Assembly (NCBI GenBank): GCA_030836965.1
Contig: JAUPLM010000270.1
Span: 1-12,021, forward strand
Direction: 5' to 3'
Length of the DNA: 12,021 nucleotides
Source of the DNA: Thermodesulfobacteriota bacterium
GTDB lineage: Bacteria > Desulfobacterota > Desulfobacteria > Desulfobacterales > RPRI01
This document shows positions 1 through 6,753 of the stretch, one piece after another (within the stretch, counting starts at the first letter, position 1; each line of letters opens with the position of its first letter). The notes beneath the pieces were generated by a model. That model saw nothing but the letters and a program-made list of their open reading frames with translations. It did not search any database and was not told the origin of the DNA. Made by a program: the position numbers and the translations under genes.

Positions 1-7
1 AAGAAAA

Positions 8-39
8 GGATTCAAGGGGTCAAGGGGTCAAGTGTGAGG
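8..39 (-). repeat. Octamer repeat block, reverse orientation
   Basis: On the plus strand TCAAGGGG occurs at 12-19 and 20-27 and begins again at 28, preceded by AAAAGGAT. Read on the minus strand this is the same CTTGAYCC octamer series, ending in CTTTT, that occurs at 124-160, 4251-4287 and 6543-6562. It is the only copy in reverse orientation, so it faces the 124-160 block and the two could pair as arms of a long hairpin. The block is close to the window edge, so its full extent is unknown. Confidence 0.8.
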
Positions 40-63
40 TAAGATCAGAAGATTGGAAATTTT

Positions 64-160
64 GGACTTAGGACATAAAGAAAAAAACGAAGCTCGAAGT
101 ACGAAATTTGAATTTGATTTTCACTTGAACCCTTGAATCCTTGACCCCTTGAACCCTTTT
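64..160 (+). repeat. Composite heptamer-octamer repeat, site 1
   Basis: Degenerate heptamers GGACTTA and GGACATA occupy 64-77. In-phase heptamers CGAAGCT, CGAAGTA, CGAAATT and TGAATTT occupy 88-115. After 8 bases, four contiguous octamers follow: CTTGAACC (124-131), CTTGAATC (132-139), CTTGACCC (140-147) and CTTGAACC (148-155), ending in CTTTT. The same order of heptamers, short linker, octamers and CTTTT occurs at 4204-4287. It lies wholly in the intergenic space upstream of korD. No function is known to me. Confidence 0.85.
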
Positions 161-178
161 GGGACAATACTCTATAAA
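149..178 (+). promoter_or_regulatory. Possible promoter for the kor operon
   Basis: TTGAAC (149-154) and TATAAA (173-178) are separated by 18 bases and resemble a sigma-70 -35/-10 pair. They lie about 55 bases upstream of the korD start in an AT-rich leader. The -35-like hexamer belongs to the octamer repeat, so the match may be coincidental. No operator or riboswitch was recognised between this site and korD. Confidence 0.35.
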
Positions 179-234
179 CATTAAGTAAAAAATCACGGTA
201 ACACATATCATAATAAATCAACCAGGAACTCTAT

Positions 235-438
235 ATGGCAAAACCTAAACTTAAAGAGCATGTTATAAACAGGAACTGGTGCAAAGGATGCGGGATTTGT
301 GTCCATTTCTGCCCGAAAAAAGTGCTTGAACTCGATTCCGAAGAGAAAGCAATTGCGGCGCGCCCGCAGGATTGCATTGCATGCAAACTTTGCGAATTAA
401 GATGTCCTGATCTCGCAATAGAAATAAAAACCGAATAG
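235..438 (+). CDS. korD: 2-oxoacid:ferredoxin oxidoreductase, delta (ferredoxin-like) subunit
   Basis: This 67-residue protein has two [4Fe-4S] binding motifs of the bacterial ferredoxin type: C16, C19, C22, C26-Pro and C47, C50, C53, C57-Pro. In this family each cluster takes three cysteines from one motif and the last from the other. It should carry electrons from the cluster of the beta subunit to external ferredoxin. The ATG is preceded by AGGA at 224-227, a good spacing, and the length is normal for a KorD/PorD-type subunit. The stop codon lies 9 bases before korA, so the genes are surely co-transcribed. Delta-subunit genes at the head of a D-A-B-C operon are common in anaerobes. The identity as the Kor delta subunit rests on this context; the sequence alone says only 2x[4Fe-4S] ferredoxin. 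Confidence 0.9.
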   Translation: MAKPKLKEHVINRNWCKGCGICVHFCPKKVLELDSEEKAIAARPQDCIACKLCELRCPDLAIEIKTE

Positions 439-447
439 GACCATCAT

Positions 448-1599
448 ATGAATGAAAAGAAGATAAAATTTGTTCAGGGAAACGAAGCATGCGTGGAAGC
501 CGCATTATATGCCGGGCTCAATTTTTTTGCCGGCTACCCGATAACGCCTTCCACGGAAATAGCCGAAACCCTTTCGGCAAGGCTTCCTCAGACAGGCGGA
601 AAATTTGTGCAGATGGAAGATGAAATAGCCTCCATGTGCGCTATCATAGGGGCCTCTCTGACAGGATGTAAAGTTATGACGGCTACAAGCGGCCCCGGAT
701 TCTCTCTCATGCAGGAGGCCCTGGGCTACTCGGTAATGGCCGAAATTCCCTGCGTTATCGTAAATGTTCAGCGTGGAGGACCCTCCACCGGCAATCCGAC
801 TCATGTAAGCCAGGGTGATATAAACCAGGCAAGATGGGGAACTCACGGCGACCATGCGATCATCACGCTGACGGCTTCGAATCACCAGGATGTATTCTCC
901 ATAACTGTCGACGCATTCAACATGGCTGAAACTTACAGGACGCCGGTTATTCTTCTCTTCGATGAAGTCATAGGTCATATGAGGGAACGTCTGGTAATAC
1001 CTGAAAAGGGAGAGATACCTCTTGTCGAAAGGCTTAAAACATCTGTAAAAAGAGACGTTGACTATCATCCCTATCTCCCGCGGGAAGACGGACGCCTCCC
1101 CATGTCCGATTTCGGCGGCGTTCACAGGTACAATGTCACCGGTCTCTTTCACGACATGTGGGGATTTCCTTCAAGTGATCCTGCCATAGTTCACGGGCTC
1201 CTCCGCCATCTCGTAGACAAGATAATGAACAATGAAAACGACATTGCTAGATATAAGGAGCATTATCTGGAAGATGCGAGAACCATCCTTATCTCCTACG
1301 GATCTTCAGCGCGTTCAGCCCTTCATGTGGTAAAAAACAGGAGGGCAAGGGGAGAGAGCCTGGGGCTTCTCGAACTTCAGACCCTGTGGCCCTTTCCTGC
1401 CGAAATTGTCCGAGAAAAATGCCGTAATGCGAAAAGCGTGATCGTGGTTGAAATGAACATGGGGCAGGTTTTACAGCAGGTCAGGGCGGCTGTCGACAAA
1501 CCCGAAAATGTGTTTCTGGCAAACCGCATAGACGGCGTTCTGATAAATCCTACCGATATAAGAAACATAATGCGGCTCATTCAGGGCAAGGGGGTATAG
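448..1599 (+). CDS. korA: 2-oxoacid:ferredoxin oxidoreductase, alpha subunit
   Basis: This 383-residue protein is the alpha subunit, containing the pyrimidine-binding domain of the thiamine-diphosphate enzyme that interconverts a 2-oxoacid plus CoA with acyl-CoA, CO2 and reduced ferredoxin. Visible family motifs are YPITPSTE (30-37), QMEDEIAS (from 55), TSGPGFSLM (80-88) and RGGPSTGNPT (109-118). It lacks the fused N-terminal gamma domain seen in some longer homologues, which fits the separate korC gene. The start follows AGGA that overlaps the korD stop codon. The RGGPSTG-type signature fits 2-oxoglutarate or related 2-oxoacid enzymes better than pyruvate enzymes, but the substrate cannot be proved from sequence. 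Branched-chain 2-oxoacids are the main alternative. Confidence 0.93.
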   Translation: MNEKKIKFVQGNEACVEAALYAGLNFFAGYPITPSTEIAETLSARLPQTGGKFVQMEDEIASMCAIIGASLTGCKVMTATSGPGFSLMQEALGYSVMAEIPCVIVNVQRGGPSTGNPTHVSQGDINQARWGTHGDHAIITLTASNHQDVFSITVDAFNMAETYRTPVILLFDEVIGHMRERLVIPEKGEIPLVERLKTSVKRDVDYHPYLPREDGRLPMSDFGGVHRYNVTGLFHDMWGFPSSDPAIVHGLLRHLVDKIMNNENDIARYKEHYLEDARTILISYGSSARSALHVVKNRRARGESLGLLELQTLWPFPAEIVREKCRNAKSVIVVEMNMGQVLQQVRAAVDKPENVFLANRIDGVLINPTDIRNIMRLIQGKGV

Positions 1600-1601
1600 A
1601 A

Positions 1602-2405
1602 ATGGCGATAAAAGATTATATAAGAGAAAGATTCTTTCCCCACATGTGGTGCCCGGGATGCGGCCACGGCATAGTATTGAACGGCCTGATAAGGGCCGTT
1701 GAGGATCTCGGGATAAACACAAACGACATAGTAATGGTTTCAGGCATCGGATGCTCCTCCAGAATTTCGGGTTATCTGGATTTTCACACAATGCACACGA
1801 TCCACGGCCGCGCCTTGGCATTCGCGACAGGCATAAAAATGAGCAGGCCGGAACTTAATCTTATAGTTCCGATGGGAGACGGCGACGCGCTCGCCATAGG
1901 CGGGAACCATTTCATTCACGCGGCGCGCCGGAATATCGACATGACCGCGATCGTAATGAACAACCGCATATACGGAATGACGGGAGGGCAGTACTCTCCC
2001 CTCTCCGGCTACGGAACCCTCGCCACTACGGCGCCTTATACCAATATCGACCACTCCTTTGATATCGTAAAGCTCGCAGAGGCAGCAGGAGCCACGTTTG
2101 TGGCCCGTTCCACCGCGTACCATGCCCAGCAGCTCTCTGATGTAATTAAGCAGGCTATAACCCACAAAGGTTTTTCCGTTGTCGAAATTCTTTCCCAGTG
2201 CCCGACCTACTTCGGAAGAAAAAACAAGGAGGGGAGCGCGGTTGACATGCTGGAGCGCATGAAGGATGTCACCACTCCTATCGGTTCAAAAGCGAAAAAG
2301 GAGAATCCCGACCTTATCGAGCGCGGAGTTTTCGTAAACGAAGAGAAGCCTGAATATTGCAGCGAGTACAAAAAAATCATCGAAAGAGCGATGAAGGGGA
2401 ATTGA
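1602..2405 (+). CDS. korB: 2-oxoacid:ferredoxin oxidoreductase, beta subunit (TPP-binding)
   Basis: This 267-residue subunit binds the diphosphate of thiamine diphosphate and one [4Fe-4S] cluster. CPGCGH (17-22) supplies two cluster cysteines; C51 in GIGCSSR and C200 in SQCPTYFGR are the likely other two. GDGDALAIGGNH (92-103) and the downstream NNRIYGMTGGQ (120-130) form the TPP/Mg site. The length is typical for KorB/VorB-type beta subunits. The ATG is 2 bases after the korA stop, behind a strong AGGGGG ribosome-binding site that lies inside the end of korA, indicating translational coupling. It works with korA and korC as the catalytic core. Confidence 0.94.
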   Translation: MAIKDYIRERFFPHMWCPGCGHGIVLNGLIRAVEDLGINTNDIVMVSGIGCSSRISGYLDFHTMHTIHGRALAFATGIKMSRPELNLIVPMGDGDALAIGGNHFIHAARRNIDMTAIVMNNRIYGMTGGQYSPLSGYGTLATTAPYTNIDHSFDIVKLAEAAGATFVARSTAYHAQQLSDVIKQAITHKGFSVVEILSQCPTYFGRKNKEGSAVDMLERMKDVTTPIGSKAKKENPDLIERGVFVNEEKPEYCSEYKKIIERAMKGN

Positions 2406-2407
2406 AC

Positions 2408-2953
2408 ATGGAAAGAATCAGGATGGTATTTTCGGGTTCGGGCGGACAGGGCGTGATCACAGCCGCAATTATAATAGCCGAGGCCGCCGTGCTTCATGAA
2501 AACCTTGTGGCTGTCCAGTCCCAGTCTTACGGAGCCGAGGCAAGAGGCGGCGCGACAAGATCCGATGTTCTCATATCCGATACGGAAATAAATTTTCCAA
2601 AGGTAACCTACCCGAACCTTCTAGTCTGTCTCACTCAGGAGGCATACAATAAATTCTCACCGATTATCCGTCCGGGAGGGTTTCTCATCACCGATACCAA
2701 GTATGTAACGACGCATAAAAAAGTGGCCGCGCGCCAGAGAGAGCTTCCGATGTATCAGACGGTGATGGACCAAATAGGCAAACCGGTAGTGTTTAACATC
2801 TGCATGCTCGGCGCCGTTATAGGGATGCTGGAAATCGTAAAGCCTGAATCTATAATGAAGGTGATTGAAACAAGAATACCGGCAGGCCTGATCGATCTTA
2901 ACAGGAAAGCCCTTGAACTGGGAATAAAACTTGGAGAACCATTTAAGGGATAA
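2408..2953 (+). CDS. korC: 2-oxoacid:ferredoxin oxidoreductase, gamma subunit
   Basis: This 181-residue protein carries GSGGQGVITAA (10-20) and QSYGAEARGGATRSDV (39-54), both hallmarks of the gamma subunit/domain of pyruvate and 2-oxoacid ferredoxin oxidoreductases, which helps bind coenzyme A. The ATG at 2408 is chosen over an upstream in-frame start because GAAGGGG lies 8 bases before it and it gives the family's usual N-terminus (MERIRMVFSGSGGQG). It begins 2 bases after the korB stop codon. It completes the D-A-B-C operon. A heptamer repeat array begins 2 bases after its stop codon. Confidence 0.93.
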   Translation: MERIRMVFSGSGGQGVITAAIIIAEAAVLHENLVAVQSQSYGAEARGGATRSDVLISDTEINFPKVTYPNLLVCLTQEAYNKFSPIIRPGGFLITDTKYVTTHKKVAARQRELPMYQTVMDQIGKPVVFNICMLGAVIGMLEIVKPESIMKVIETRIPAGLIDLNRKALELGIKLGEPFKG

Positions 2954-2955
2954 GG

Positions 2956-3046
2956 CGAATATCGAACATCGAATATCGGACATCGAAAAAAGAAAGAAGG
3001 CGTATGGATTATCTATGTTCGATGTACGATGTCCGAAGTTCGAACC
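2956..3046. repeat. Inverted pair of heptamer arrays around the hemW start
   Basis: The left array (2956-2990) is CGAATAT, CGAACAT, CGAATAT, CGGACAT, CGAAAAA in strict 7-base phase. The right array (3013-3046) is CTATGTT, CGATGTA, CGATGTC, CGAAGTT, CGAACCG and reads as the reverse complement of the same family. CGGACATCG at 2977-2985 is the exact complement of 3027-3035; extended to 2970-2985 with 3027-3042, 14 of 16 positions pair. A transcript could therefore fold with the AGAAGG (2995-3000) and the ATG (3015) in the loop. No octamers follow at this site. Confidence 0.85.
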
Positions 3047-4193
3047 GAACACCTGCCATGCCGGCATATACATTCATATCCCATTCTGCGTAAGAAAATG
3101 CCCTTACTGTAATTTTTATTCCATCACGGACCATTCACTCGCAAAAGAATTCGTCAACGCCCTGAAACTCGAAATGGCCATGTACAGCGGGGTAGAACTC
3201 CTCTTTGATACTCTTTACATCGGAGGCGGCACCCCTTCGGTTCTGGAACCGGCGGAAATAGACGGAATCATCAAAAAAGCGTTTTCCCTTTTTCAGATAA
3301 CATCCGATCCCGAGATAACAATCGAAATCAATCCCGGAACCGTGACTCCCGGGTCGCTGGAAAGTTTCAGGCAATCGGGCGTAAACAGGATAAACATCGG
3401 AATACAGTCGTTTAAGGAGAGCAATCTTAAATTCCTGGGCAGAATTCATTCGGCCGAAGATGGGAAAACGGCGGTCAAATGGGCTCGGAATGCCGGTTTC
3501 GAAAATATCGGCATTGATATGATGTACGGGATTCCGGGAGAGACGGAAAAATCATGGCTTATCGATCTTGAAACAGCCCTGCTGCTGGAACCAGAACATC
3601 TCTCCTGCTACATGCTCACCTATGAATCCGGAACCCGGATGCATAAGGAGATGAAAAACGGCACCTTCTCTCCCCTGCCGGAATCTCTCGCGGCCTCCCT
3701 GTTCGGATCAACAGGCGATTTTCTTGAAAAGAACGGGTATATCCAATACGAAACTTCAAATTTCGCACGCTCGGAAGAGAAAAAATCCCGGCACAATATA
3801 AAATACTGGTCATTTATTCCATACATAGGGTTCGGCCCCTCCGCTCATTCATTTTACGGAACACGGCGAAGCTGGAACAGGCAGAATGTTTCAGGTTACA
3901 TAAAAAAAGTTGAATCCGGAACGTCTCCCGTGGAAGGGAAAGAGGATCTTACAAGGGAGCAGCAGATTATCGAAGCCGTCTTTTTAGGCCTGAGGCAAAA
4001 GCGCGGAATAGATATCGGGTTTTTTAATGATAAATTCAATGTAAGGTTTGAGGATATTTTCAGCGAGACCATATCCGGTTTAACTAAAAAGGGACTTATA
4101 TTTATCCGCGATGACAGGTGCGCCCTCACAGGAAAAGGAATGGTTCTTCTTGACAGCATTTGTGCCGAGTTTGTATGTAGTGAAATTGGATAG
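3015..4193 (+). CDS. hemW: HemW-like radical SAM protein (heme chaperone family)
   Basis: From the ATG at 3015 this is a 392-residue radical SAM protein of the HemN/HemW family. C25, C29 and C32 form the CxxxCxxC motif for the SAM-bound [4Fe-4S] cluster, in the context IYIHIPFCVRKCPYCNFYS. GGGTPS is at 70-75, and a C-terminal region with LGLRQKRGID is typical of the family. The HemW-type CPYCNF context, without the extra cysteine right after the third one, argues for the heme chaperone rather than true coproporphyrinogen dehydrogenase HemN. It probably inserts heme into respiratory proteins. A TTG at 2931 is also in frame but would overlap korC and translate the left repeat array. No ATG, GTG or TTG lies in frame between 3015 and the conserved domain. 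About ten N-terminal residues are therefore encoded by repeat DNA. Confidence 0.88.
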   Translation: MFDVRCPKFEPNTCHAGIYIHIPFCVRKCPYCNFYSITDHSLAKEFVNALKLEMAMYSGVELLFDTLYIGGGTPSVLEPAEIDGIIKKAFSLFQITSDPEITIEINPGTVTPGSLESFRQSGVNRINIGIQSFKESNLKFLGRIHSAEDGKTAVKWARNAGFENIGIDMMYGIPGETEKSWLIDLETALLLEPEHLSCYMLTYESGTRMHKEMKNGTFSPLPESLAASLFGSTGDFLEKNGYIQYETSNFARSEEKKSRHNIKYWSFIPYIGFGPSAHSFYGTRRSWNRQNVSGYIKKVESGTSPVEGKEDLTREQQIIEAVFLGLRQKRGIDIGFFNDKFNVRFEDIFSETISGLTKKGLIFIRDDRCALTGKGMVLLDSICAEFVCSEIG

Positions 4194-4203
4194 GGAAAAG
4201 GCA

Positions 4204-4287
4204 CGAGGCGAGAGGCGGAAGGCGAAATTCGAATTTACCGCAACTTGCCACTTGAACCCTTGAACCCTCGAATCCTTGAACCCTTTT
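4204..4287 (+). repeat. Composite heptamer-octamer repeat, site 2
   Basis: Heptamers CGAGAGG (4209-4215), CGGAAGG (4216-4222), CGAAATT (4223-4229) and CGAATTT (4230-4236) follow one short CGAGG unit. After 14 bases come octamers CTTGAACC (4251-4258), CTTGAACC (4259-4266), CTCGAATC (4267-4274) and CTTGAACC (4275-4282), then CTTTTTT. Order and orientation match 88-160. It fills nearly the whole gap between the HemW gene and the small membrane protein gene. Confidence 0.88.
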
Positions 4288-4305
4288 TTACCAGAGATCA
4301 TAACC

Positions 4306-4476
4306 ATGACCAGATTCTATGTTTTTATATTAAGAATTATACTTGGCGCGGCATTCGCCGTTTTCTTGTCCCGGTTTTTTTACCCGGACTGGAAAATCAT
4401 ATATGTCGCGGGACTGGGCGCTTTTTTAGTCGCTATGGCGTATATTCTTGAATACTGGAGAAAGCGGGACAAGTGA
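4306..4476 (+). CDS. Small two-helix membrane protein preceding selB
   Basis: I do not recognise this family. The ATG at 4306 gives 56 residues. Two hydrophobic segments, about 5-24 and 31-49, are joined by a short polar turn (RFFYPDWK) and followed by a basic tail (EYWRKRDK). It is therefore very likely an inner-membrane hairpin protein. A TTG at 4276 is in frame but lies inside the octamer repeat, so the ATG is preferred; the ribosome-binding site is weak (AGAG). Its stop codon overlaps the selB GTG by 4 bases (GTGA), so translation of the two is probably coupled. The overlap, the fit of two hydrophobic helices and the absence of stop codons favour a real gene. The function is unknown. Confidence 0.65.
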   Translation: MTRFYVFILRIILGAAFAVFLSRFFYPDWKIIYVAGLGAFLVAMAYILEYWRKRDK

Positions 4477-6383
4477 AACAGATCGTTCTTGGAACAGCCG
4501 GTCACATCGATCACGGGAAAACGACTCTCGTCAAGGCACTCACAGGCATAAATACCGACAGGCTCAAGGAGGAACAGCTCCGGGGAATAACCATAGAGCT
4601 CGGGTTCGCGTGGCTTGATCTTCCGGGAGGACTTAGAATCGGGATCGTGGATGTCCCGGGACATGAAAAATTCGTGAAAAACATGGTAGCCGGAGCCACG
4701 GGCATTGATGTTGTGGCAATGGTGATAGCGGCGGATGAAGGCGTGATGCCCCAGACAAGGGAGCATATGGAGATATGCCAGCTTCTCGGCGTAAAGTACG
4801 GTTTTGTCGTTCTTACCAAGACGGATCTTGTAGATGATGAATGGCTGGAGCTTGTAACGGATGACATCAGGAAGTTTGTAAAAGAGACTTTTCTCGACGG
4901 CGCCCCTATTCTTCCCGTATCCGCCGTAACCGGAAAGGGAATCCCCGAATTCATAAAGACGCTGGATGAGCTGAGCCCGAAAATTCCCGGGCGATCCTCC
5001 TCCGGCCTCTTCCGCCTGCCCGTAGACAGGGTTTTTACCATGAAGGGGTTCGGGACGGTTATAACCGGCACCCTTATATCCGGCAAGGTAGAGGTCGGGG
5101 AAATGATCATGATATACCCTTCAGGCGTAACATCCAAAGTGCGCGGAATCCAGGTCCATAACGAGAGCGTGAATGAAGCTGTAGCCGGAATGCGGACGGC
5201 GATCAATTTCCAGGGGCTCGACAAGGCATCCGTGGAGCGGGGAGAGGTTGTTTCCACTCCCGGCGCCCTTATCCCCGGTTACATGCTCGACGTTTCACTC
5301 CATCTTCTTAAAAGCAACAGGAAACCGGTCAAAAACCGCACCCGCGTAAGGTTTCATACCGGCACAAGTGAAATACTGGGAAATCTGATTCTGCTTGACA
5401 GGGAGGAGCTTCTTCCCGGTGAAGATACCGTGGCCCAGATCAGGCTCGATTCTCCTACGGCGGTCGTAAAGGATGACAGATTTGTTCTCAGGAGTTTTTC
5501 CCCCGTAAGAACGATAGCCGGCGGACAGATTCTCAACCCGGTTCCCCGGAAGCATAAGAGATTCAAGCCGGAAGTCACGGAAGCCCTGAAAAATCTTTCA
5601 ACCCTCCCGGCTGAAGAGCTGGTCGGTTATTATGTAGCCGAATCCGGATACATGGGCGTCTCTTTTTCGGATCTGAAGGTCATGACTAACATCTCCGAAA
5701 AGAATCTTGACGGCAGCATCCAGAATCTTCTGTCGAAAAAGAAGATTGTTCTGATTGATAAAGAGAGCAGAATTTTTCTTCATCAGGCCGATATAGAGAA
5801 TCTCAAGAAAGAAATGCACGATTTTATAGATGCTTATCACAAGGCGAACCCGCTTAAAGCAGGCATGCCCAAGGAGGAGCTGAAATCCAAATTACCGGAC
5901 TTCCTTAACCCGAAGCTTTTTATCCTGATACTCAACCAGATGATAAAAGATAAAAAGGTCGCCCTTGACGAGGATTTGGTTCGTCTCGAAGGGCATAAGG
6001 TTTCACTAGGTGAAGATCAGAGCGGCATAAAAATTAAAATAATAAAGGCTTTTAAAGATAGCGGTCTCACACCTCCGTATCTGAAGGAGCTGGTTGAGGA
6101 GCATAAAATGGATCCTGCCGGGGCGAAAGAGGTGCTCACGCTTCTTGTAGATGAGGGAATCCTGTTAAAGATAAAAGAAGACCTCTATTTCCATACCGAC
6201 AACATCAATGATATAAAAACCAGAATGATCGATTTTTTGCGGAAAAACGGTGAAATGTCGGCTCCGCAGTTCAAGGAGATGGCCGGGGCATCACGAAAGT
6301 TCCTGATACCGCTTCTCGAATATTTCGATTCAAAGAATGTTACGATCCGCATCGGGGATATCAGGAAGCTGCGTAAAGGGTAA
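4473..6383 (+). CDS. selB: Selenocysteine-specific translation elongation factor SelB
   Basis: This 636-residue GTPase delivers selenocysteyl-tRNA to ribosomes at UGA codons that are followed by a SECIS hairpin. The GTPase motifs are GHIDHGKT (G1, 10-17), RGITIELGF (switch I, 37-45), DVPGHE (G3, 60-65) and TKTD (G4, 115-118). EF-Tu-like beta-barrel domains follow to about residue 350. The C-terminal third has the lysine-rich helical character of the SelB winged-helix domains that bind SECIS RNA. The length is near that of the E. coli protein (614). The GTG start gives the canonical [17 protein letters not shown]-terminus and overlaps the stop codon of the small membrane protein. No selA, selD or tRNA-Sec is in the window. 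An ordinary EF-Tu is excluded by the length and C-terminus. Confidence 0.95.
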   Translation: MKQIVLGTAGHIDHGKTTLVKALTGINTDRLKEEQLRGITIELGFAWLDLPGGLRIGIVDVPGHEKFVKNMVAGATGIDVVAMVIAADEGVMPQTREHMEICQLLGVKYGFVVLTKTDLVDDEWLELVTDDIRKFVKETFLDGAPILPVSAVTGKGIPEFIKTLDELSPKIPGRSSSGLFRLPVDRVFTMKGFGTVITGTLISGKVEVGEMIMIYPSGVTSKVRGIQVHNESVNEAVAGMRTAINFQGLDKASVERGEVVSTPGALIPGYMLDVSLHLLKSNRKPVKNRTRVRFHTGTSEILGNLILLDREELLPGEDTVAQIRLDSPTAVVKDDRFVLRSFSPVRTIAGGQILNPVPRKHKRFKPEVTEALKNLSTLPAEELVGYYVAESGYMGVSFSDLKVMTNISEKNLDGSIQNLLSKKKIVLIDKESRIFLHQADIENLKKEMHDFIDAYHKANPLKAGMPKEELKSKLPDFLNPKLFILILNQMIKDKKVALDEDLVRLEGHKVSLGEDQSGIKIKIIKAFKDSGLTPPYLKELVEEHKMDPAGAKEVLTLLVDEGILLKIKEDLYFHTDNINDIKTRMIDFLRKNGEMSAPQFKEMAGASRKFLIPLLEYFDSKNVTIRIGDIRKLRKG

Positions 6384-6394
6384 AAGCGGAATGT

Positions 6395-6500
6395 CGGACA
6401 TCGAACTTCGGACTTCGCTTTTCGATATTCGATATTCTATGTCCGATATTCGATATTCTATGTTCGGCTTTTCGATATTCGATGTCCGATATTCGATTTT
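6395..6500 (+). repeat. Long heptamer array, 15 units
   Basis: Fifteen units lie almost without phase break: CGGACAT (6395), CGAACTT, CGGACTT, CGCTTTT, then CGATATT twice followed by CTATGTC (6423-6443), the same trio again with CTATGTT (6444-6464), one 8-base unit CGGCTTTT (6465-6472), then CGATATT, CGATGTC, CGATATT, CGATTTT. The two trios differ at a single base and form a 21-base tandem duplication. Because 7 is not a multiple of 3 and no frame of the unit contains a stop codon, several overlapping frames on both strands stay open here. These are not genes. Confidence 0.92.
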
Positions 6501-6523
6501 TTTGTCCCCTGCCCCCCTGCGGT

Positions 6524-6542
6524 CCGCCAATAGTTATGGCGG
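6524..6542. repeat. CCGCCA/TGGCGG hairpin downstream of selB
   Basis: CCGCCA (6524-6529) and TGGCGG (6537-6542) form a 6-bp stem with a 7-base loop. The same stem with an 8-base loop occurs at 6848-6867. It lies between the heptamer array and two octamers. No T-run follows directly, so it is not a clear rho-independent terminator for selB. Confidence 0.6.
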
Positions 6543-6562
6543 GTTGAATCCTTGAACCCTTT
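6543..6562 (+). repeat. Octamer pair, site 3
   Basis: GTTGAATC (6543-6550) and CTTGAACC (6551-6558), followed by CTTTC, are a short version of the octamer block found at 124-160 and 4251-4287. As at those sites, it lies downstream of a heptamer array in the same orientation, here with the CCGCCA hairpin in between. Confidence 0.75.
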
Positions 6563-6578
6563 CTTTTCAAAATATCTC

Positions 6579-6607
6579 TTGAAATGCATTATCTTATTTG
6601 GTAGAAA
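6579..6607 (+). promoter_or_regulatory. Possible promoter for the tRNA genes
   Basis: TTGAAA (6579-6584) and TAGAAA (6602-6607) are separated by 17 bases and would start transcription about 20 bases before tRNA-His. The -10 match is only moderate. No better candidate was seen between the repeats and the tRNA. Confidence 0.4.
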
Positions 6608-6633
6608 GCCCTCAAAGTTTAATTGATGCTTAT

Positions 6634-6710
6634 GGTGGGTGTAGCTCAGTTGGCAGAGCACCGGGTTGTGGCCCCGGTTGTCGAGGGTTCAATCCCCTTC
6701 ACTCACCCCA
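6634..6710 (+). tRNA. tRNA-His (anticodon GTG)
   Basis: A full cloverleaf of 77 bases includes the encoded CCA. The acceptor stem pairs GTGGGTG with CACTCAC, with one G-U pair. An extra G at 6634 opposite a discriminator C is the G(-1) identity element of histidine tRNAs. The anticodon stem is CCGGG/CCCGG (6661-6665 and 6673-6677), its loop is TTGTGGC, and the anticodon GTG is at 6668-6670. The T arm contains GGTTCAA. All stems are intact. Confidence 0.96.
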
Positions 6711-6753
6711 TTTTCTGAACTTCCGCTTTCATGGAAATGGCGGGATTTCAGAC

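Noticed and set aside
505..1152. A 215-codon minus-strand frame inside korA
   Set aside because: It lies antisense to the conserved motifs of korA and shows no recognisable domain.
2399..2412. Selenocysteine read-through at the TGA that ends korB
   Set aside because: KorB already has its normal length, and the korC ribosome-binding site and start codon overlap the region.
4511..5257. A 248-codon frame on the minus strand inside selB
   Set aside because: It is antisense to the conserved GTPase motifs of selB, and its serine/threonine/proline-rich composition is that of a shadow frame.
6395..6500. CRISPR array
   Set aside because: Units are 7 bases, contiguous and without spacers; no cas gene is near.
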